From contig CANLOV010000009.1 in assembly GCA_947492955.1 (NCBI GenBank), forward strand, positions 62,001 through 126,000: DNA of 64,000 nt, written 5' to 3'. The position numbers and the translations under genes are program-made. How positions within the stretch are numbered: the first letter of the stretch is position 1; each line of letters starts with the position of its first letter. Below the pieces are notes generated by a model. The model ran no database searches, had not been told where the DNA came from, and was given only the letters and a program-made list of their open reading frames with translations. This document shows positions 1 to 9,458 of the stretch, one piece after another. Origin of the DNA: an uncultured Cellulophaga sp. (GTDB lineage Bacteria; Bacteroidota; Bacteroidia; Flavobacteriales; Flavobacteriaceae).

Positions 1-3000
1 GCAAACGGTGGTGTAGAAGCAACTACGGTTAATACAGGAGTAAATAATACTGTGGTAGATAATAATACATTAGTAGTTAAGCTTTTAAAAAGTAGTATAA
101 CGCAGGTTAATGATCCTATTTGGGATTTAATGATGAAAAATATTTATGCTACCGGAGCTTTTCGTTTAAGTCAGGAAGATTTTAAATTAAATATTTTATA
201 TTCAGAAACAACACCAAGAAACTATATAACTCCGGTAGTAGACTTTCCTGCTCCAGAATCTGGAGAGAAACCCTTACAGGAAAGAATATTATTAGACGTG
301 TTTAATTTAGATCGTTTAAATGCCTATAATGATATACAACCTGGCGGAGATGGTTTTTTCGATTTTATTCCAGGTATTACGGTAGATACTCAAAACGGTA
401 GAATTATTTTTACCAAAGTAGAACCATTTGGAGAATACATTCATGAGAAATTAGGCGGAGGAACTTATGATGTAGATAATGACCAAGGTTATAATGAGAA
501 TCAGCAAAAGTACGTATACAGAAGCATGTATGCTTCTACAAAAGCAAGAGCAAGAGAAGATGCAGAGAAAAATAGATTTCTGATAAAAGGGCGCTATAAA
601 TCTGAAGGAAGTAATGGTATTCCTATCGGGGCTTTTAATGTGCCAAGAGGCTCGGTACGTGTAACCGCTGGGGGTAGACAATTACAAGAAGGGATAGATT
701 ATACTGTAAATTACCAAGCAGGTACCGTACAGATAATAGACCCGAGTTTAGAAGCATCTAACACACCAATAAATATATCTGTAGAAAATAATGCTGTATT
801 TGGGCAACAAACAAGGCGTTTTACGGGGATAAATGTTGAACATACAATAAATAAAAATTTTGTTTTAGGAGGTACGTACTTAAGAATGAATGAACGTCCT
901 TTAACTCAAAAATCAAATTTTGGAACAGAGCCAGTAAATAATACAATTTTTGGTTTTAATGGAAATTTCTCCACAGAAGTTCCTTTTTTAACTCGCTTGG
1001 CTAATAAATTACCAAACATAGATACGGATGCTCCATCTAATATATCTATACGAGGAGAAGTAGCACTTTTAAAGCCAGGTTCGCCAAAGAATGCAGATTT
1101 TGAAGGAGAAACTACGAGTTATGTAGACGATTTTGAAGGTGCGCAAGCCTTAATAGATATTCGTTCTTCGTTAGGGTGGTCTTTAGCAAGTACACCCTTA
1201 GAAATACCATCAGGAGATGTACAAGGTTTGGATAATGGAATTAGAAGAGCAAAAATGTCTTGGTTTACTATAGATCCTACATTTTATTCTAACCAACGCC
1301 CTTCTGGAATTACAGACAGTGATATTTCTTCTAATGAAACCAGAAGGATTTTTATAGATGAGGTTTTTGATCAACAAGTAGCTCAGGGGCAAACACAAGT
1401 ACAGAATACCCTTAATTTAGCATACTATCCAACTCGCAAAGGACCTTATAATAACAATACAGATGCTGATTTTGTTGCTACTCCTGAACAAAACTGGGCA
1501 GGTATTATGAGGCCTTTAAGTAGCACTAATTTTGAGCAGTCTAATGTAGAGTTTTTACAATTTTGGGTTTTAGATCCGTATGTAGATGGTATTACTACTA
1601 GCCCAGGGGAATTAGTATTTAATTTAGGAAATATATCTGAGGATATTTTAAAAGATGGCAAAAAACAATATGAGAATGGCTTACCTAATGCAGCTGGAGA
1701 TGATTTTACAGAGTCAACCTCTTGGGGAGGTAAAGTGCCATCAACACAGGCATTAGTTTACGCTTTTGATGTAGATGAGGCAAGTAGAGCATTACAAGAT
1801 ATTGGATATGATGGTTTAAATGATGCTGATGAAGCTAGTGTTTTTACAAATGGCCCTAGCGATGACCCAGCTTTAGATAATTACCAATATTTTTTAAGTA
1901 GAGAAGGTGGTATTTTAGAACGTTATTTAGATTTTAATAACCCTGAAGGAAACTCACCTGTACAGGTAACAAATAATACAAGAGGGTCTACTACATTGCC
2001 AGATGTGGAAGATGTAGATAGAGATTTAACTATGAACACTGTAGATAGTTATTTTGAATATCGTATAGATATTAAACCAGGTACTTCTATTAACGATAAG
2101 TATGTAAGTGATATTTTAGAAACAGGACCTGCTCCAACAGGATCAGTTAGAGATGGTAGAAGTTTAAATCGTCGTTGGATTCAGTATAAAATCCCTTTAA
2201 GTGATTTTACAAATGCTACAAACGGAATAACAGATTTTAGGTCTATCAGTTTTATGCGTATGTATCTTACAGGTTTTTCTAGTGATGCGGTGTTGCGTTT
2301 TGCTACCCTAGATTTAGTACGTGGAGATTGGAGAACGTATACAAAAACACTTGAATCAAATGAGGATGACCCATCAGATGATGCAACCCAAGTAGATGTA
2401 AATACAGTTAATATTCAGGAAAATGGAAATAGAAACCCAATACCTTATGTATTGCCTCCAGGAGTTTTTAGAGAGCAATTAAATAATAATAATACCATTA
2501 TAGATCAGAACGAGCAATCTTTATCTTTTGTGGTAAATGATTTAGAGCCAGAGGATTCTAGAGGGGTGTTTAAAAATATCAATTATGATATTCGTCAGTA
2601 TAAAAAACTAAAAATGTTTATGCATGCCGAAGAGATAATGGAGAACGATTATGTAGATGGAGCAACGCCTTTAGTAGGATTCTTAAGAATAGGAACCGAT
2701 TTTTCTGAGAATTTTTATCAAATAGAAACACCATTACAATTTACACCACATGGTGGGTCAAGAGATGAAAATGTAATATGGCCAGAAGAAAATAGTTTAG
2801 ATATTTCTTTAGCAGATTTAAATAAGATAAAATCATTTCGCATTGCTAATAAATCTACTACACCTTTAAACGAACTTCGCTTTTTTGAAGTTGTAAATGG
2901 AGAAGTAATGGAGGTTGGCGAATTTAGTGCAAGAACTTCTGGGCAAATGCGAATCGGAATTCAAGGTAATCCTTCGTTAGGAAGTATTCGAAGTATGATG

Positions 3001-5691
3001 GTGGGGGTTAAGAATATAGATAATCTTCCTGCTCGTGGAGAAGTGTGGTTTAATGAGTTACGTTTAGCTGGTTTAGATAACAACGGAGGTTGGGCAGCAG
3101 TTGCCGCCATAGATGCTAATATGGCAGATTTTGCGAATGTATCTGTAACAGGGCGTAGAAGTACATCTGGTTTTGGGTCGGTAGATCAGATGCCTAATGA
3201 AAGAGCACGAGAGGATGGAATTTCTTATGATTTGGTAAGTAATATAAATGCAGGACAATTATTGCCAAAAAAATGGGGTATACAATTGCCGTTTAATTAT
3301 GGAATATCTGAAGAAACAATAACGCCAGAGTTTGATCCTGTTTACGATGATTTAAAATTAAAAGATCGTATTGCAGCTGCTGCAACAGCAGAAGATGCTA
3401 AAAAAATAGAACAACAAGCGCAAGATTATACCAAAAGAACAAGTATTAATTTTATTGGAGTTCGTAAAGATAGAGGAGAAGATGCTGAAGCTAATTTTTA
3501 TGATATAGAAAACTTTACGTTTAATTACTCTTATAATGAAACAAATCATAGAGATTTTGAAATTGCTAGTTTAACAGATCAAAATGTAAATGCGGGTATG
3601 GTGTATAACCATAGTTTTAAGCCAGCAACAGTTGCACCTTTTGCAAAAAAAGATTCTTTGTTTAATGGGTCGTATTGGAAATGGCTAAAAGAGTTAAACT
3701 TTAATTTGTTACCCACAAGTGTTTCTATAGCATCTAATATTAATAGATCTTTTAATCAGCAGAAATTTAGAGATGTTTTCGAAGAAGATATAGATGCTTT
3801 AGAATTACCATCTTTACAACAACGTAATTATTTGTTTAATTGGCGTTATACGCTTAATTATAGTTTAAGTAAATCATTGCGCGTAAATATTACGGGTTCT
3901 AATGATAATATTGTGCGTAATTATTTTAATGAACCTGGAAATTCTACATCTGGGATAAATCAAGATTTAGTATTGTGGGATGGTTTTTTTGATATTGGGG
4001 AACCTAATAGGCATAACCAAAACATGCAAATAAGTTATGAGCTCCCCTTAAGTAAAATACCAGCTTTAAGTTTTATAAATGCTCAATATGCCTATACTAG
4101 TAATTTCGATTGGCAACGAGGAGGGGAAGCTGTGAGAGAAGCTATTGGAGATGATATTAGTACCGTTCAGAATGCAAGTACACATAATTTAACTGCGGCA
4201 TTAAATATGCAAAAGTTCTATGACTATATAGGACTAAAGAAAAAAGGCGGAAAAGGGAATTCTAGAAGCAGAAAACCTGTTAAAAAGGATAAAGCAGGGA
4301 AACCAATAGAAGATAAAAAGAAAACTAAAAAAACAAGCAAATTAGCCAATACTGTAATAGATATTGTAACAGCAATTAAAAGAGTTAATGTAAGTTATAG
4401 TGAAAATGGAGGTAAAGTTTTACCTGGATACACACAGTCTACAGGTTTTATAGGTACAATAAGGCCTTCTTTAGGTTTTGTATTTGGTAGTCAGGCAGAT
4501 GTACGCTTTAATGCTGCGCGTAACGGTTGGCTAACCACATTTCCAGAGTTTAATCAGCAATATATAGAAAACTCTAATAAGCAATTAAATATTACAGCAA
4601 CAGCACAGCCCATAAAAGATTTAACGATAGATATTTCTGCGGACAGGCAATTTTCTGAAAGCTATCAAGAAAATTTTCAGGTGGTAGCAGATGGGGCAGG
4701 AAACTTACAATACAATGATTTGCTAGGGAATAAATTTGGTAACTTTAGCATATCAACAAGTATGATTAGTACTGCGTTTAAAAAGAGCGATGAGTTTAGT
4801 TCGGAAGCTTTTGAAGCGTTTAAAGAAAATAGAATTACTGTAGCTAATAGAGTAGAAGCTGAAAACGGAAATCAGTCTGCAAATATAGATACAGATGGTT
4901 TTCCTGGTCGTTATGGTAAAACAAGTCAAGATGTGTTATTACCAGCATTTATTGCTGCTTACACAGGGCAAAAAGCAAACAAGGTAAAACTAGGAGCTTT
5001 TAAAAATATTCCAATTCCTAATTGGAATTTAAAGTATACTGGTCTTATGAAAAATAAGTGGTTTAAAAAGAAATTTAAACGCTTTTCTTTAAGTCATGGT
5101 TATAGGGCGTCTTACAGTATTAATTCGTTTCAAACCAATTTAGAGAAAGAGAATACAGAAACAGATTTAGCAACAGGAGATGTATTACCAGATCTTATTT
5201 TAAATAATGTGGTGCTTACTGATCAGTTTAATCCTCTAATGCGTGTAGATTTTGAAATGAAAAATTCTTTAAGCGTATTAGCAGAGGTAAGAACAGATAG
5301 AACATTGTCTTTAAGTTTTGATAATAACTTACTAACAGAAATTAATGGTAAAGAGTACACATTAGGTTTAGGATATCGTTTTAAAGATGTAAAGTTTGTA
5401 ACTAATATTGGTGGAGAAAAGACACGATTAAAAGGCGATTTAAATTTAAAAGCCGATGTTACCATGAGAGATAATATCACTATTATTAGAAATTTAGAGT
5501 TAGATAATAATCAAATAACATCTGGACAAAATTTATTTTCTGTAAAGTTTACAGCCGATTATGCTCTGAGTAAAAATTTAAATGCATTGTTTTTCTACGA
5601 TCACTCGTTTTCCCAATTTGCGGTATCAACAGCATTTCCACAAACTACAATAAATGCAGGGTTTACTATAAAGTACAATTTTGGTAATTAA
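1..5691 (+). CDS. sprA: Gliding motility / T9SS translocon protein SprA, 5' end missing
   Basis: The reading frame is open from the first base, so the GTG at 52 is only an internal codon and the true start lies upstream. About 1,896 residues are present. SprA proteins are usually near 2,400 residues, so roughly the first 500 are missing. The segment TTSYVDDFEGAQALIDIRSS and the many aromatic, alternating beta-strand stretches are typical of SprA. The protein ends in a strand finishing FTIKYNFGN, as outer-membrane barrels do. Known role of the family: the very large outer-membrane barrel through which type IX secretion substrates, including gliding adhesins and secreted glycosidases, leave the cell. 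A Lys-rich loop (about residues 1415-1450 of the visible part) is local and not diagnostic. It is followed by gcvH, vanZ and tonB, an order I recall as common in flavobacteria. Its presence fits the T9SS sorting domain on the lyase at 42430-44091. Confidence 0.95.
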   Translation, partial: ANGGVEATTVNTGVNNTVVDNNTLVVKLLKSSITQVNDPIWDLMMKNIYATGAFRLSQEDFKLNILYSETTPRNYITPVVDFPAPESGEKPLQERILLDVFNLDRLNAYNDIQPGGDGFFDFIPGITVDTQNGRIIFTKVEPFGEYIHEKLGGGTYDVDNDQGYNENQQKYVYRSMYASTKARAREDAEKNRFLIKGRYKSEGSNGIPIGAFNVPRGSVRVTAGGRQLQEGIDYTVNYQAGTVQIIDPSLEASNTPINISVENNAVFGQQTRRFTGINVEHTINKNFVLGGTYLRMNERPLTQKSNFGTEPVNNTIFGFNGNFSTEVPFLTRLANKLPNIDTDAPSNISIRGEVALLKPGSPKNADFEGETTSYVDDFEGAQALIDIRSSLGWSLASTPLEIPSGDVQGLDNGIRRAKMSWFTIDPTFYSNQRPSGITDSDISSNETRRIFIDEVFDQQVAQGQTQVQNTLNLAYYPTRKGPYNNNTDADFVATPEQNWAGIMRPLSSTNFEQSNVEFLQFWVLDPYVDGITTSPGELVFNLGNISEDILKDGKKQYENGLPNAAGDDFTESTSWGGKVPSTQALVYAFDVDEASRALQDIGYDGLNDADEASVFTNGPSDDPALDNYQYFLSREGGILERYLDFNNPEGNSPVQVTNNTRGSTTLPDVEDVDRDLTMNTVDSYFEYRIDIKPGTSINDKYVSDILETGPAPTGSVRDGRSLNRRWIQYKIPLSDFTNATNGITDFRSISFMRMYLTGFSSDAVLRFATLDLVRGDWRTYTKTLESNEDDPSDDATQVDVNTVNIQENGNRNPIPYVLPPGVFREQLNNNNTIIDQNEQSLSFVVNDLEPEDSRGVFKNINYDIRQYKKLKMFMHAEEIMENDYVDGATPLVGFLRIGTDFSENFYQIETPLQFTPHGGSRDENVIWPEENSLDISLADLNKIKSFRIANKSTTPLNELRFFEVVNGEVMEVGEFSARTSGQMRIGIQGNPSLGSIRSMMVGVKNIDNLPARGEVWFNELRLAGLDNNGGWAAVAAIDANMADFANVSVTGRRSTSGFGSVDQMPNERAREDGISYDLVSNINAGQLLPKKWGIQLPFNYGISEETITPEFDPVYDDLKLKDRIAAAATAEDAKKIEQQAQDYTKRTSINFIGVRKDRGEDAEANFYDIENFTFNYSYNETNHRDFEIASLTDQNVNAGMVYNHSFKPATVAPFAKKDSLFNGSYWKWLKELNFNLLPTSVSIASNINRSFNQQKFRDVFEEDIDALELPSLQQRNYLFNWRYTLNYSLSKSLRVNITGSNDNIVRNYFNEPGNSTSGINQDLVLWDGFFDIGEPNRHNQNMQISYELPLSKIPALSFINAQYAYTSNFDWQRGGEAVREAIGDDISTVQNASTHNLTAALNMQKFYDYIGLKKKGGKGNSRSRKPVKKDKAGKPIEDKKKTKKTSKLANTVIDIVTAIKRVNVSYSENGGKVLPGYTQSTGFIGTIRPSLGFVFGSQADVRFNAARNGWLTTFPEFNQQYIENSNKQLNITATAQPIKDLTIDISADRQFSESYQENFQVVADGAGNLQYNDLLGNKFGNFSISTSMISTAFKKSDEFSSEAFEAFKENRITVANRVEAENGNQSANIDTDGFPGRYGKTSQDVLLPAFIAAYTGQKANKVKLGAFKNIPIPNWNLKYTGLMKNKWFKKKFKRFSLSHGYRASYSINSFQTNLEKENTETDLATGDVLPDLILNNVVLTDQFNPLMRVDFEMKNSLSVLAEVRTDRTLSLSFDNNLLTEINGKEYTLGLGYRFKDVKFVTNIGGEKTRLKGDLNLKADVTMRDNITIIRNLELDNNQITSGQNLFSVKFTADYALSKNLNALFFYDHSFSQFAVSTAFPQTTINAGFTIKYNFGN

Positions 5692-5700
5692 GTATTTTTT

Positions 5701-5732
5701 ATTGATTAATTTTACTTAATCTTATACATTTG
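5701..5732 (+). promoter_or_regulatory. Bacteroidetes-type promoter of gcvH
   Basis: ATTG at 5701-5704 and TACATTTG at 5725-5732 are separated by 20 bases. This matches the Bacteroidetes -33 (TTTG-like) and -7 (TAnnTTTG) elements. It lies 25 bases upstream of the gcvH start and just after the sprA stop, so gcvH probably has its own promoter. Confidence 0.55.
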
Positions 5733-5756
5733 CTTTATTAAAAAATATAAAAAGAT

Positions 5757-6143
5757 ATGGGTGTTAACTTACCATCAGAATTAAAATATACAAAAGATCA
5801 CGAATGGGTATCTGTAGAAGGTGATATAGCAACAGTTGGTATTACCGATTTTGCACAATCAGAATTAGGAGATATTGTTTATGTAGAGGTAGAAACTGTA
5901 GATGAAACATTAGATAAAGACGAAATTTTTGGTACAGTAGAAGCAGTAAAAACAGTATCAGATTTATTTCTTCCTTTAACAGGAGAAATTATTGAGTTTA
6001 ATGAAGGCTTAGAAGATGAACCAGAAAAAGTAAATACTGATCCTTATGGAGAAGGATGGATGATAAAAATTAAAGTTAGTGATTTATCAGAAATAGAAGG
6101 TTTATTAAGTGATGCCGATTATAAGGCATTGATAAATGCTTAA
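5757..6143 (+). CDS. gcvH: Glycine cleavage system H protein
   Basis: This 128-residue protein carries the lipoyl group that shuttles the aminomethyl intermediate between the P, T and L proteins of glycine cleavage in the cytoplasm. It matches the family over its whole length: KYTKDHEWV at the start, [18 protein letters not shown], and the lipoylation motif [11 protein letters not shown] with the acceptor lysine at residue 65. Its length is normal. It overlaps the following VanZ-like gene by 8 bases, so the two are probably translated together, although no functional link is obvious. A promoter-like element lies 25 bases upstream. The other glycine cleavage genes are not in this window. Confidence 0.97.
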   Translation: MGVNLPSELKYTKDHEWVSVEGDIATVGITDFAQSELGDIVYVEVETVDETLDKDEIFGTVEAVKTVSDLFLPLTGEIIEFNEGLEDEPEKVNTDPYGEGWMIKIKVSDLSEIEGLLSDADYKALINA

Positions 6144-6537
6144 GAGAAATATCTTTACTATTTTATTTATAAGCTGGATGCTATTTATTACGTTTCTTAG
6201 CTTATATTCTTTTAAAGGAGACTCATTGCCTAAAGTTAGCATACCTCATGTAGATAAAGCTGTGCATTTCACTTTTTATTTTGTAGGGGCTATTTTAGGA
6301 ACTTTATTTGTAAGAGAATTAACGAAAGGTACTGCAGCTTTAAAAAAAACAACTATAATAATATTTTTAGCTATGGTTGTTTACGGTATAATTATTGAGG
6401 CTATACAATTAGGATTTACCCCAAACAGACATGGAGATATATTGGATGTTTTAGCAAATAGTTTAGGCGCATTTTTAGGTATTTTAGCAATAAAATATGT
6501 TTTTTCTAAAAAAAGCCAGTTAAAATGGAAAAATTAA
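6136..6537 (+). CDS. VanZ family membrane protein
   Basis: This is a 133-residue integral membrane protein with about four hydrophobic segments (roughly residues 6-25, 45-62, 74-93 and 107-124). The motifs [18 protein letters not shown] and a later glutamate- and glutamine-containing segment ([28 protein letters not shown] in full, of which [13 protein letters not shown] is the key part) are characteristic of the VanZ-like family. The family is named after a teicoplanin-resistance accessory protein, but most members, as here, lie outside resistance loci and have no assigned role. The start codon lies inside the end of gcvH (8-base overlap), which indicates co-translation. Confidence 0.88.
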   Translation: MLKRNIFTILFISWMLFITFLSLYSFKGDSLPKVSIPHVDKAVHFTFYFVGAILGTLFVRELTKGTAALKKTTIIIFLAMVVYGIIIEAIQLGFTPNRHGDILDVLANSLGAFLGILAIKYVFSKKSQLKWKN

Positions 6538-6561
6538 TTGCTTATATGGTAAATAAATAAT

Positions 6562-6569
6562 TAAATTAG
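6562..6569 (+). promoter_or_regulatory. Possible -7 element upstream of the first tonB gene
   Basis: TAAATTAG at 6562-6569 matches six of the defined positions of TAnnTTTG loosely. An ATTG lies about 21 bases upstream (6537-6540). The match is weak, but the 52-base gap before the tonB gene otherwise has no promoter candidate. Confidence 0.25.
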
Positions 6570-6589
6570 CACACATTAAAATTGAATTT

Positions 6590-7300
6590 ATGGAACCAAA
6601 AAAGAACCCGAAAGCGGATTTAACAAAAAATAGTGGTCTATACTTTGTAATAGGCTTAGCGTTGGTTATGTTGTTAACTTATGGTGCTTTGGAGTACAAA
6701 GTGTACGATGAAACAAATGAGTATGATATAAGTATGAATGTAGAGGATCAATTAGATGAAGAGGTTCCTATGACAGAACAAATTAAAACGCCACCACCGC
6801 CACCGCCACCAGCAGCACCAGAAGTTATTGAGGTTGTTGAAGATGAAGAGGAAGTAGAAGAAACGGTTATAGAATCTACAGAAACTAGTCAAGACGAAGA
6901 AGTTGTAGAGATAGAAGATGTAGCTGAGGTAGAAGAAGAAGTAGATGTAGATGTACCTTTTGCGGTAATTGAAGATGTGCCTATTTTCCCAGGATGTGAA
7001 AAGGTAGCAAAAAGTAAAAGAAGAGCTTGTTTTAGTGAAAAAATGCAGAAACACGTACGTAAACACTTTAGATATCCAGAAATAGCTCAAGAAATGGGTG
7101 TACAAGGAAGAGTAAACGTAATGTTTAAAATTCAGAAAGATGGTAGTATCGGTGGAGTAAGAATGCGTGGACCAGACAAAAACTTAGAAAAAGAAGCAGC
7201 TAGAATTATTAGTAAACTTCCTAAAATGACACCAGGAAAGCAAAGAGGTAGAGCAGTAGTTGTACCATTTAGTTTACCTATTACATTTAAATTACAGTAA
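6590..7300 (+). CDS. TonB family energy transducer
   Basis: A 236-residue inner-membrane-anchored protein. In order it has a short cytoplasmic head, one transmembrane helix (about residues 17-36), a run of seven prolines (about 66-72), a long acidic Glu/Val-rich spacer that spans the periplasm, and a C-terminal TonB domain beginning near IFPGCE. The domain contains the YPEIAQEMGVQGRVNVMFKI stretch and ends ITFKLQ. TonB proteins pass proton-motive-force energy from ExbB/ExbD to outer-membrane receptors such as SusC. Two cysteines (PGCE and RRACF) flank the start of the C-terminal domain and are shared with the paralogue just downstream, so they may form a disulfide. A strong terminator follows, so it is probably transcribed separately from the second copy. 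Which receptors it serves cannot be told. Confidence 0.92.
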   Translation: MEPKKNPKADLTKNSGLYFVIGLALVMLLTYGALEYKVYDETNEYDISMNVEDQLDEEVPMTEQIKTPPPPPPPAAPEVIEVVEDEEEVEETVIESTETSQDEEVVEIEDVAEVEEEVDVDVPFAVIEDVPIFPGCEKVAKSKRRACFSEKMQKHVRKHFRYPEIAQEMGVQGRVNVMFKIQKDGSIGGVRMRGPDKNLEKEAARIISKLPKMTPGKQRGRAVVVPFSLPITFKLQ

Positions 7301-7356
7301 TATAAAACGTATATTTTAATCGTTTCTTTAAAATTAAAACGATTTTTAAAATGTTA

Positions 7357-7389
7357 AAAATCCCGAACTTAAGTTCGGGATTTTTTTTT
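7357..7389 (+). terminator. Rho-independent terminator after the first tonB gene
   Basis: A perfect self-complementary stem, AATCCCGAACTT / AAGTTCGGGATT, is followed by nine T residues at 7381-7389. It lies 57 bases after the tonB stop and ends 66 bases before the next start, cutting the two paralogues into separate transcripts. Confidence 0.9.
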
Positions 7390-7454
7390 GGTATGCTTCT
7401 TGTGTTTTTAACATAATTGTAACAATCTCTATAAAGAGATATAAATCTAATATT

Positions 7455-8261
7455 ATGAAAAAAAACATCAAAAAAAATGTTGATGCCCACGGCAATGGGT
7501 ACAACAGTGAAGCAAACCATGAAACCTCCAGCAAAGGAAGTAAACACGATGCAAATTTACGAAAAAACGGTTTCTATCATTTTCAAATAGGGTTAATCTT
7601 AGCGATGCTTATGGTATATGCAGGCTTAGAAGCATCTTTCGCTGTAAAAGGAGAAAATATTGCTAACGATACAGAAGAGTTGGTTAATAATGTTGAGTAT
7701 TATCCAGAGCTTACAAAGTTTAAAGTAGAGGCAGTTAAAACAAAAACTGTAAATATCTCTAAACCTAAAGTCATAACTAACCCAGATAAAATAACGATAG
7801 TGGATGAATTAGAAGCTGAGATGATAGAAGGAGTTATAGATGATACAGAAGTAAATGAAGGCGATGATATTGATATGGATTCATTATCTGGAATCAATGA
7901 TGTTTTTGAGGTAGAAGATGTAATTATTGATTTAGTTGATGTAGCGCCAGTATTTCCAGGTTGCGAAAAAGCCAAAGATAAAAAAGCTTGTTTTAACGAA
8001 AAGATGCATAGGCATATTCGTAGAAACTTTCATTATCCACAATTACAAGAAGAAATGGGGGTAGAAGGTAGAGTAAATCTTGTTTTTAAGATAGATGTAG
8101 ATGGCACAATTACTGGTTTGCAAACGAAAAGTAAAGAGGCTGCATTTGAAAAAGAAGCGGCTCGTATTATTAATAAATTACCTAAAATGAAACCAGGCAA
8201 AAAAGGGAATCATCCTGTTAGAGTAATGTATAGTCTTCCAATTACATTTAAATTAAAGTAA
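7455..8261 (+). CDS. TonB family energy transducer, second paralogue
   Basis: A 268-residue protein clearly paralogous to its upstream neighbour. They share the C-terminal domain VFPGCE...KKACFNEKMHRHIRRNF, EEMGVEGRVNLVFKI, AARIINKLPKMKPGKK and a final ITFKLK. It differs in having a longer hydrophilic, Lys/His/Asn-rich cytoplasmic head (about 40 residues) before the single membrane helix (about 43-60). It has no polyproline run, and its acidic spacer is shorter on prolines. The missing proline-rich stretch means its reach across the periplasm may differ from that of a classical TonB. Likely job by family: energising TonB-dependent transport. No alternative methionine lies before the membrane helix, so the first ATG is kept. 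A terminator follows. Confidence 0.88.
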   Translation: MKKNIKKNVDAHGNGYNSEANHETSSKGSKHDANLRKNGFYHFQIGLILAMLMVYAGLEASFAVKGENIANDTEELVNNVEYYPELTKFKVEAVKTKTVNISKPKVITNPDKITIVDELEAEMIEGVIDDTEVNEGDDIDMDSLSGINDVFEVEDVIIDLVDVAPVFPGCEKAKDKKACFNEKMHRHIRRNFHYPQLQEEMGVEGRVNLVFKIDVDGTITGLQTKSKEAAFEKEAARIINKLPKMKPGKKGNHPVRVMYSLPITFKLK

Positions 8262-8286
8262 TTTTCAGATAATATCTTGTTATTTA

Positions 8287-8325
8287 AGAAAGGCGCAGAA
8301 TTTATATTTTGTGCCTTTCTTTGTT
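8287..8325 (+). terminator. Rho-independent terminator after the second tonB gene
   Basis: AGAAAGGCGCAGAA pairs with TTTTGTGCCTTTCT using two G-U pairs, with a short A/T loop between, followed by TTGTTT. It lies 26 bases after the stop codon. Confidence 0.75.
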
Positions 8326-8346
8326 TAAATTAATATATAAGGCTCA

Positions 8347-8378
8347 TTTGTTCAGGACTAGGCTAAGCCGTAACTTTG
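8347..8378 (+). promoter_or_regulatory. Bacteroidetes-type promoter of the split metH operon
   Basis: TTTG at 8347-8350 and TAACTTTG at 8371-8378 are separated by exactly 20 bases, a full match to the Bacteroidetes -33/-7 consensus. The spacer contains a small palindrome, GGCTAAGCC, which could be an operator. Transcription would begin near 8385, leaving a 5' leader of about 45 bases. Confidence 0.7.
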
Positions 8379-8384
8379 CAAATT

Positions 8385-8417
8385 CTAATAATAGAAATAA
8401 TATAACGCTATTATTAG
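8385..8417 (+). promoter_or_regulatory. Perfect 10-base inverted repeat in the metH leader
   Basis: CTAATAATAG at 8385-8394 and CTATTATTAG at 8408-8417 are exact reverse complements around a 13-base loop. They lie just downstream of the predicted transcription start and 12 bases before the start codon. All pairs but two are A-U, so it is not a terminator. It could be a translational control hairpin or an operator. It is too small to be a known SAM or cobalamin riboswitch. Confidence 0.5.
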
Positions 8418-8429
8418 TAATAAAGAAGC

Positions 8430-9428
8430 ATGAAGAATATTCAAGACATCTTAAAAGAGCGTATCCTTATCTTAGATGGGGCAATGGGTACCATGATTCA
8501 GCAATACAAGTTCACCGAGGAAGATTATCGTGGAGAACGCTTTAAGGATTGGAAACAGCCATTACAAGGAAATAATGACTTGTTAAGCTTGACTCAACCC
8601 GAAGCTATAAAAGAGATTCACGGAAAATACTTTGAAGCTGGTGCAGATATTGCAGAAACAAATACTTTTTCGGGTACTACTATAGCCATGGAAGATTATG
8701 GTATGGAAGACCTAGTTTATGAATTGAATTATGAGTCTGCTAAGATTGCTAAAGAAGTTGCTGATGAATATACGGCTAAAAACCCAGATAAACCTCGTTT
8801 TGTAGCTGGTTCTATAGGCCCAACGAACCGAACAGCAAGTATGTCTCCAGATGTTAATGACCCTGGGTTTAGAGCTGTAACTTTTGATGATCTGAGAGTA
8901 GCTTATAAATTACAAATAGAAGCCTTGTTAGATGGGGGAGCTGATATTCTTTTGGTAGAAACAGTTTTTGATACATTAAATGCCAAAGCAGCATTATTTG
9001 CTATTGAAGAAGTAAAAGATGAAAGAGGTATCGATGTTCCTATTATGGTAAGCGGAACAATAACAGATGCGAGTGGACGTACACTTTCGGGACAAACAGC
9101 TGAAGCTTTTTTAGTATCTATCTCACATATTCCTATGTTAAGCGTAGGTTTCAACTGTGCGTTAGGAGCTAATCAATTAACGCCTCATTTAGAAGTATTA
9201 GCACAAAAAGCGGAGTTTAATGTTTCGGCGCATCCTAATGCAGGTTTACCAAATGCCTTTGGAGAATATGACGAAACACCAGAGCAAATGGCAGGTCAGA
9301 TAAAAGAGTTTTTAGATAAAAGTTTGATAAATATAGTAGGAGGATGTTGTGGAACAACTCCAGCACATATCAAAGCTATTGCTGATTTAGCTAATGAATA
9401 TAAGCCTCGTATTCTAGTTGGTAGTTGA
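8430..9428 (+). CDS. metH: Methionine synthase, homocysteine-binding (N-terminal) half
   Basis: A 332-residue protein matching only the first module of cobalamin-dependent methionine synthase, the barrel that binds homocysteine through zinc. [11 protein letters not shown] stands at the N-terminus. The three zinc-binding cysteines are visible: C243 in GFNCALG, and C306 and C307 in [11 protein letters not shown]. The rest of the enzyme is encoded by 9821-12553. Two-gene metH arrangements are known in flavobacteria, so the two proteins probably work as a complex that methylates homocysteine with the methyl group from methyltetrahydrofolate. The last residues (LVGS) are encoded inside the left inverted repeat of the cassette that follows, so the present C-terminus was probably shaped by that insertion. 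Confidence 0.93.
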   Translation: MKNIQDILKERILILDGAMGTMIQQYKFTEEDYRGERFKDWKQPLQGNNDLLSLTQPEAIKEIHGKYFEAGADIAETNTFSGTTIAMEDYGMEDLVYELNYESAKIAKEVADEYTAKNPDKPRFVAGSIGPTNRTASMSPDVNDPGFRAVTFDDLRVAYKLQIEALLDGGADILLVETVFDTLNAKAALFAIEEVKDERGIDVPIMVSGTITDASGRTLSGQTAEAFLVSISHIPMLSVGFNCALGANQLTPHLEVLAQKAEFNVSAHPNAGLPNAFGEYDETPEQMAGQIKEFLDKSLINIVGGCCGTTPAHIKAIADLANEYKPRILVGS

Positions 9429-9445
9429 TAGTTGTTTGTTGTTAG
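9414..9445 (+). repeat. Left inverted repeat of the IVP cassette
   Basis: A GTTG-rich stretch that begins inside the end of the first metH gene and continues 17 bases past its stop. Compared base by base with the reverse complement of 9839-9870, I count 27 of 32 identical positions without gaps (20 of 23 over the inner part). Confidence 0.75.
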
Positions 9446-9458
9446 CAATAATAGATTA

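Noticed and set aside
451-681. Minus-strand frame inside sprA
   Set aside because: It is a shadow of a real coding frame with low-complexity translation. The same applies to other antisense frames inside sprA, susC, the regulator and the glycosidases.
6752-7105. Antisense frame opposite the first tonB gene
   Set aside because: It arises from the biased codon use of the acidic and proline-rich spacer. It has no start context, domain or promoter.
8262-8430. Possible SAM or cobalamin riboswitch ahead of metH
   Set aside because: The leader after the predicted transcription start is only about 45 bases, with a single A-U-rich stem. No conserved riboswitch boxes are visible.
8309-8545. Plus-strand frame overlapping the start of metH
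   Set aside because: It overlaps the well-supported metH start in another frame and spans its promoter and leader.
9432-9458. Upstream TTG start for the four-helix-bundle protein
   Set aside because: The extra nine residues come from the inverted repeat and do not match the family. The ATG at 9459 fits.
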